NCBI GenBank assembly: GCA_029582265.1
Contig: CM055819.1
Span: forward strand, 41,592,761 to 41,656,760
DNA from: Zoroaster sp. YZ-2022
Lineage: Eukaryota > Echinodermata > Asteroidea > Forcipulatida > Zoroasteridae
Reading direction: 5' to 3'
Length of the DNA stretch: 64,000 bases
Shown: positions 58,540-64,000 of the stretch, piece by piece
Layout of the letters: each line of letters opens with the position of its first letter
How positions within the stretch are numbered: the first letter of the stretch is position 1
Notes under the pieces: generated by a model
What the model was told of the DNA's origin: nothing
Seen by the model: only the letters and a program-made list of their open reading frames with translations
Databases searched by the model: none
Translations under genes and position numbers: made by a program

Positions 58540-58885
58540 CAGTAATTAGCACAAATTAGGAATAAAACATTAATTTACAAAATTACATTATGCGTCTTTG
58601 GGTGATTCAAACCCGTTCAAGTTTGGTTCACGTGATTGCAGCCCAACCGATACACAAAACGCTCAACCAATGACTAAATCCTAAACATATTTCTGGTCAC
58701 GATCGCTAAAACACCTATAAATATAGGTGCTCTGATCGTCTTCAGGATATTTTAAGTCATTTCTATTTCAAAATATTACATCAAGCCACATAAATTAGTG
58801 GCGCATAATGACCACGTAAAATAAATACAACATTTGAAGAAAGTAGTGTTAATCAATTAATAGTTTAGGCGAAAACCTTCTGTCA

Positions 58886-59443
58886 GGGCCGTAGCAAGCG
58901 GGGGAGGGTGTGTGTGTGTGTGTTCAAGCACTGGCCATTCGTTATGGGGTACCAAACACAATGGAACAATGGTACCCACAGAGAATCTAGCTGTGGGGAC
59001 ATTTTGTGTGTCCCCACAACGTTTTTAATTCAAAATCCTTTGATAATAGAACGAACAAAGGAATACCTCACTTGTCGGCATATGGGATTGTGTGTGTGTG
59101 TGTGTGTGAACGTACACGCCATTCGTTGTGGGGTACCAAACACAATGGAACAATGGTACCACAGAGAATCTATTGAAATTCTGGTACCCCACAGGAGAAT
59201 TATATAGAAAAGGGATAATAGAACGAACAAAGGAATACCCCACAAATCAATGTGCGTGAGGGTGGGTGTGCGTGTGTGTGTGTGTGTGTGCGTGTGTGAG
59301 CGCATTCAAACCGGGGACGTATAACAAAAGGGGCAATGGTCCCCGGTTGCTCTCACAATGGAGAACAATCCGTCCCCGTATTTTTGCACAAAGGAATTTG
59401 ACAAAGGAAGTCCCCGAATGCCGGTGTTTACACACGTGTGTGT

Positions 59444-59474
<31 letters not shown>

Positions 59475-59520
59475 GAAGGGGGGGGTGACACCCCTCCAAT
59501 ATTTTTTCACAATCGGCATT
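58886..59520. repeat. CAGGGCCGTAGC-type element with three GT-microsatellite units
   Basis: Starts CAGGGCCGTAGCAAGCGGGG, an end typical of a hAT-like family. Inside, a unit with GGGTACCAAACACAATGGAA, ATAGAACGAACAAAGGAATA and a GT microsatellite is repeated twice nearly intact, followed by a third more diverged unit. A poly-G tract of about 18 bases lies near 59,458-59,475. Confidence 0.6.
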
Positions 59521-60028
59521 TAGAGCGTTAGTCGGCAAATGAAGCATCAAATGTACAAGAACAAGGGTTGGTCCAGAATAAATTTTCAGTCAGCAAACCT
59601 AAAGCTGTGAGTTTGCCGACTGCAAATGTATGGTGTTTCTAAGCACTGAAGATGTGCCGAGTTGTTTGTTATCAGTTGTTTTTACATTGTATTTTACTCA
59701 CAGAAAGAGCTGCGGTTTTGGGTGGCAGTCCCAAATCTATTTTAAGTATAAGTTTTACTTTATGTTATAAAGAAATTTTACAGTTGTTTAGTATAATTTT
59801 ACTATGAAAGTGTATAAAAGACATGATTTTATGTAAAGTCCCCCACGAGGCTCTGTGACTCATTCAATGTCAAATTCAAGATGGAAAACACACAAAGGCG
59901 AATAATGTCACAGGGGATTGAGGCGGTTGAAGGGAAACAACTGTTGAGTAATTAAGCTATTTGTTCGTCTCATTAGTTAAGGTTATGCCTGAATCGTTTG
60001 TGGGATGAGATATCCGCGTGTACTTAGC

Positions 60029-60210
60029 ATGCAGCGATTCAGTCAGCGCGCAGCCTATGCTATAATGAGCCGATCCACGAGATTTTATTTGCAGCGAAAA
60101 CCGCTCTCGCGCGTTCTGGAAATTCCCGAGAAAAAACGCGATTTGAGGAGGGCCCGTGGAAAAACGTTTGGGAAACCCATCAGGTCACTGCTGGGTCAAC
60201 ATAGATTGGT
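60029..60210 (+). CDS. Possible first coding exon of an unrecognised gene
   Basis: A frame with ATGs at 60,005 and 60,029 runs to AGA TTG|GTAAGT, a consensus donor at 60,211. The exon is clearly richer in G+C than its surroundings and encodes a basic, Arg-rich peptide (for example SRSTRFYLQRKPLSR, then KKRDLRRARGKTFGKP). It resembles an N-terminal mitochondrial or nuclear targeting region, but I recognise no family. No partner exon is visible in the remaining 3.8 kb, so the gene would have a large first intron. Confidence 0.35.
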
Positions 60211-60212
60211 AA

Positions 60213-63200
60213 GTACATTTTCGAAGGTATAATTCAAGAAATAAAACCAATTTTACTCGTTTAAAAAAAAACAATCGTAGCGAAATTACCCCTCAAAATG
60301 TGCTTAAATATCTAAACTTTTCTGTACATGTCTTAATATTTAAGGTGCTCCTGACTGTTTTGCACAAAATTCGTTCAAACGATGTTGATTTTCGCATTCT
60401 TTGAAGAGTTTGCCATCGTTACATACCAATTTTATTTCTGCCGGACCGGAGTATCATGTTTTTTTTTAATGTTTCAAAACGCTTTCAGCGGATAATTCGG
60501 TAATTTATGTGACGTCATAATCATATGCAAGCTGTACGTGTATACATGATTAATAATTAACTGTTACATGGCAATACGGACACATTTTGATTGCCAATTC
60601 AATATGCATTATCAGTTACGTGATAAAATAAATGTTGCTTTTAACTGCCATAGTGCCAAGATTTAAAAGTTTACAGTAATGTTCATAAAAAGAAACGTAA
60701 TATATAGGCCTAGGTTATTATTTTTTGTTGAAATATTTTACATTATTTTTTGGAAAAAAAAGGGGGAAAAAATCGATTACAATGCCAATGGCAATGCCTT
60801 TAACTAGTAGTAGTTTGACAAGCAGACTTTATATGTTTGTATTAAGGTACTACTACTACTACTACTAGTACTAGCCTAACATTAATATTAGTTTTAATCT
60901 ATGATTATCGTCCATGTACATAATTCGCTGCACTCGTGAAATGACGCACTTACATTTGGCTTAGCATTTCTCGTAAAGCTTACAAAACTATGGCGTACTA
61001 TAGTTGCATAAACTTATCTAAGTCATACTTGTTACAAAAATATAAATCACAGTGAAATTGTATGATTTACTGGAAAGTTAGTGCTTGTGAAAATGGAAAA
61101 AGTTGTTTAACTGATTTTTACTAGATACAAATAGTAAGGGATTTACACGACCTAAATTCTTTTTTCACGAACTTCTGTGATTTTATTTTTCTGTGCCGTC
61201 AACGAACTATTGTCTGAGGAAACCAAAAGTTACGAATTAATCCGTTGGAGTTTATTTTGTCGGCAGGGACAATTATTGAGAAAATGAAATATTAGTATCA
61301 TGATTATGAAAAGAAAGCTTTTATTTGACAAAATGTTAACAGCATTTTACATTTCAAAGTTTTAAAGTACTTTTTGCAAACATTTTAACCACCTTCCATT
61401 TTATTGGTCTTTCAAGAATATTGATTAAAAGTTTTTAGAGCTTCTCCAAATTATACCATTTTATTTTAAAAATCTAAAACAGTATTTTTATTTTCAAGAT
61501 TAAAAACAATTTTACAACCATCTGGAATAAGATGAAACATGATTCAACTGTTTTCTTCTTGGGTACATTTTCTGTGCCCCCATCAACTTTTCCCAGTTTG
61601 GGGTGAGTCATTATACCAACATCAATTTTTTATGACCACAATTCTGTGCGTCTAAAAAAACGGCGCTCAAGACGTCCATGCATTGAAATTCAGCAATTTA
61701 CAAGAGAATCCTTCACTGAAACAAATTGAAACACCAAACGGCTAATTTCATTTGTAAGTTACTGTCCAGTTGATTATATAACCTTAGGTGCGTCATTTAG
61801 GGTAAATTGAGGATATACCTTGCCCATCTGTCCCAAACATTTTTAACGTGAACTTTACCTGCAACGATCCACTCGTACCCAGGAATTACCCCAAAACCAA
61901 AAAGGTACCAAGTCAACTTGTACTCATTCACAAGTTATCGGTAAAATAATTGAAAAGAAGTGAAATGCTGAGATAATAATTGAAGAAATTTCAGTGAAAT
62001 GAGATGACCTGGGTAAGACTTGACCCATATTTATGTACCTGGCATATGACATCATTGAGATGTCCCAGAGTAGGACTTGTTAATATAAATTGAACTAATT
62101 TATATTTTTGTTTGTATTTTTCATCCACTACCCTCTGCAGGCCCACCAGTCAAAGTGACCTACCATGGTTTAGGGTTAGAGTAATTGGAGACTCCATAAC
62201 AGAAGTATCTGCCTCGAAATATCCATGTTATTAACAGTGTATTTTCAGCTTCTATTTTTGATGATTCATTTACAGTGTACATGTACACTACAGTGTATCT
62301 TGTGTATGGTGCTTTAATTTTAATCTATATATACATGTATATTTTTTCAGCTTGCCATAAAACAGTGCTGTGGTGACACACGACTTATACCATATTTCAA
62401 GTTAATGTCAAACCACATTGTTAAATGTTTAAAATCATTCAACAATAAATGTATACAGGTTTAAAAATGCATTTATATATGTCTACAGGGTGTAAACATG
62501 AACATGTTGTAGTATATTGAGATTGTAACTTGTTTTCAAATATTTATTAGTGTTCAACTCGTGCCTTAGTTTTATTTTAGTCATTGTTGAATCTAAAATG
62601 ATCATTCCAGCCATGTTTAAACACACATTTGGTGCAATCATTTAATTTATTTTATAACTACGGTTTATATTTTTGACTTGCCATTTTTTGGACTTACGGT
62701 GCTGTGGTGACACATGACTTATGCCATATTTAATGTTAACGTCAAACCACATTATCACTTTTTTTGAAACCATTACAACAATAAATGTATACGGGTTTTA
62801 AAAAACATGTAATTCTATAAACATGTGTGTAATTTGTTTACTTCAGGGTATAAACGTGATAACTTTTTGAACATGTCACAAAGTATTGTTATTGCCTTTT
62901 AATATCCGTTTAATAATATTGTATTAAACTGTGTGTTAATATATATATATTTTAAAATCTTATCTAGCCATAAAATGAACATTGGTGAAAAACATGATTA
63001 TAGCAGATGAAGCACACACTTAATACAAACTGGAGTTTGTATGAATTAATTTTGAAGGAACATTAGTTTTTATAGTTACTTTTTGTGTTAATGCAGCTGC
63101 CTTTATTTATATGAAGAACATCTAAGTTATATCTTTATATGTTTAGTTTTCTATATGTCTGTGGGTGTATCACAAAAACCAATAAAATGTCATTCACAAA

Positions 63201-64000
63201 AACGTGAAAAAAGTGAGAACAATGCCTGTTTAACTGCCTTTTTAATTGTTGTTAATATTTCCTCTAATTTAAAATAAATAAGAACTAGGACATACATGTG
63301 TTTTAAACAGTTATTTGGGTAAGAGTTTCAGCTAAATGATTGTAAATGTTCCCCATAATCCAATTTAAGTGCGACTTCCACAACCCCAATTGGTTCATTC
63401 CTTCCTTCATGGACTGTTTTCCAAAACTTAATATTTTATGAAACCTTTAATTTCATTCACGACCACGTGCGCTTAACGCTTTAAGTCATCATGTTGACGA
63501 AAATAGTCTGGTAACAATTCTTCTGATTTCAGTCTTATTGTGTTACTCATGTATACGTTAGGTACCATTACATGCTTCTCTAGACGACGGTTCACCGTTC
63601 GTGAAATGTAATTGGTCAATGCATGCCCTCAATCTACGCATTGACCAATGAGATTCACGCTCTAATCCATGCATATGACTCCATTGTGTAGATTTCAACG
63701 TGATTTTGGAGGCTTGGATTTGCGGAATTTTGGGTGCTCTTGACTGTTTCGCAAAGTATCAAGACATATTATCACATTTCTAGTGAAGATGAATACTTAA
63801 CTTACATATCTATACGTAAGTGGTTTCTGCCGGCTATCGTTAATAGTAAAAAAAACCGCCTTTTTCATTGACCGTTTTTTCTTCACATCAACGTCATTGT
63901 TTTCGTTCAAAAATCTCTCGAAAAAATATACCAAAAAAAACATTAGATAAATTAGTATGTAAATTTGTATCTTTATTTCTATTGTTATTCACTTTTATTG
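60213..64000. other. AT-rich non-coding DNA to the right edge
   Basis: No exon recognised; may be the first intron of the putative gene at 60,029. Features seen: a CRE-like TGACGTCA at about 60,511-60,518, TAG/CTA trinucleotide tracts near 60,800-60,870, a diverged duplication (62,355-62,520 and 62,698-62,830, each with GTGCTGTGGTGACACA and ACAATAAATGTATAC), and an inverted repeat at about 63,600-63,660. Confidence 0.5.
63600..63660. repeat. Short inverted repeat
   Basis: GTGAAATGTAATTGGTCAAT and ATTGACCAATGAGATTCAC form arms of about 22 bp with a few mismatches, around a loop of about 20 bases that includes GCATGCCCTC. Probably a small MITE. Confidence 0.6.

Larger units (their letters stand above)
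57331..60004. other. Non-coding region with simple repeats
   Basis: Contains AAATA/AAAATAA simple repeats (57,640-57,735), an ATCA run (57,739-57,770), a dispersed repeat (57,930-58,250), a MITE (58,346-58,539), a Penelope-type fragment (58,731-58,800) and a GT-microsatellite-bearing repeat (58,886-59,520). No exon recognised. Confidence 0.5.

Overview
The window looks like nuclear DNA of a marine invertebrate deuterostome, most likely an echinoderm. It is AT-rich and intron-rich, carries many dispersed AGGCCTA-type motifs, GT-AG introns plus one AT-AC intron, tRNA-derived SINEs, Penelope-like and hAT-type transposons, and a 2A-like peptide of a kind known from sea urchin genes and retroelements. 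The taxon is an inference; the gene identifications below are firmer.

Layout. 1-505: last coding exon of an unrecognised gene that enters from the left. 506-8,800: intergenic, with small MITEs and short tandem duplications. 8,800-11,770: a cytosolic HSP70 gene (+), with a heat-shock element in its promoter and a single coding intron. 13,941-22,917: a complete 13-exon gene (-) for MEIOB, the meiosis-specific RPA1-like OB-fold protein. I assembled it exon by exon, and all 12 splice phases close to a 504-residue protein. 23,228-46,701: a complete 10-exon gene (+) for the Njmu-R1 (C17orf75) protein, 423 residues, which shares a 310-bp head-to-head promoter region with MEIOB. Its fourth intron is an AT-AC, U12-type intron. 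Its first intron holds a separate promoter-like segment and an exon with a hydrophobic leader and a 2A-like motif.

The introns of Njmu-R1 and the 3' flank are a transposon museum: dimeric tRNA SINEs, a Penelope-like element remnant (reverse transcriptase end plus GIY-YIG nuclease) followed by a hammerhead-like fold, a hAT element inside another hAT element inside a Penelope-type terminal sequence, MITEs flanked by TTAA with telomere-like ends, and a 2.2-kb satellite that grew from the end of a TTAA-flanked MITE. 49,242-64,000 is mostly non-coding. It holds a possible TATA-driven signal-peptide exon (56,027), a 51-bp tandem array cut by a hAT insertion with an intact 8-bp target duplication, and a possible first exon at about 60,029.

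The recognisable genes are not one pathway. HSP70 is a chaperone, MEIOB acts in meiotic recombination with SPATA22, and Njmu-R1 belongs to the WDR11/FAM91A1 trans-Golgi vesicle-capture machinery. The only regulatory link the sequence supports is the shared MEIOB/Njmu-R1 promoter.
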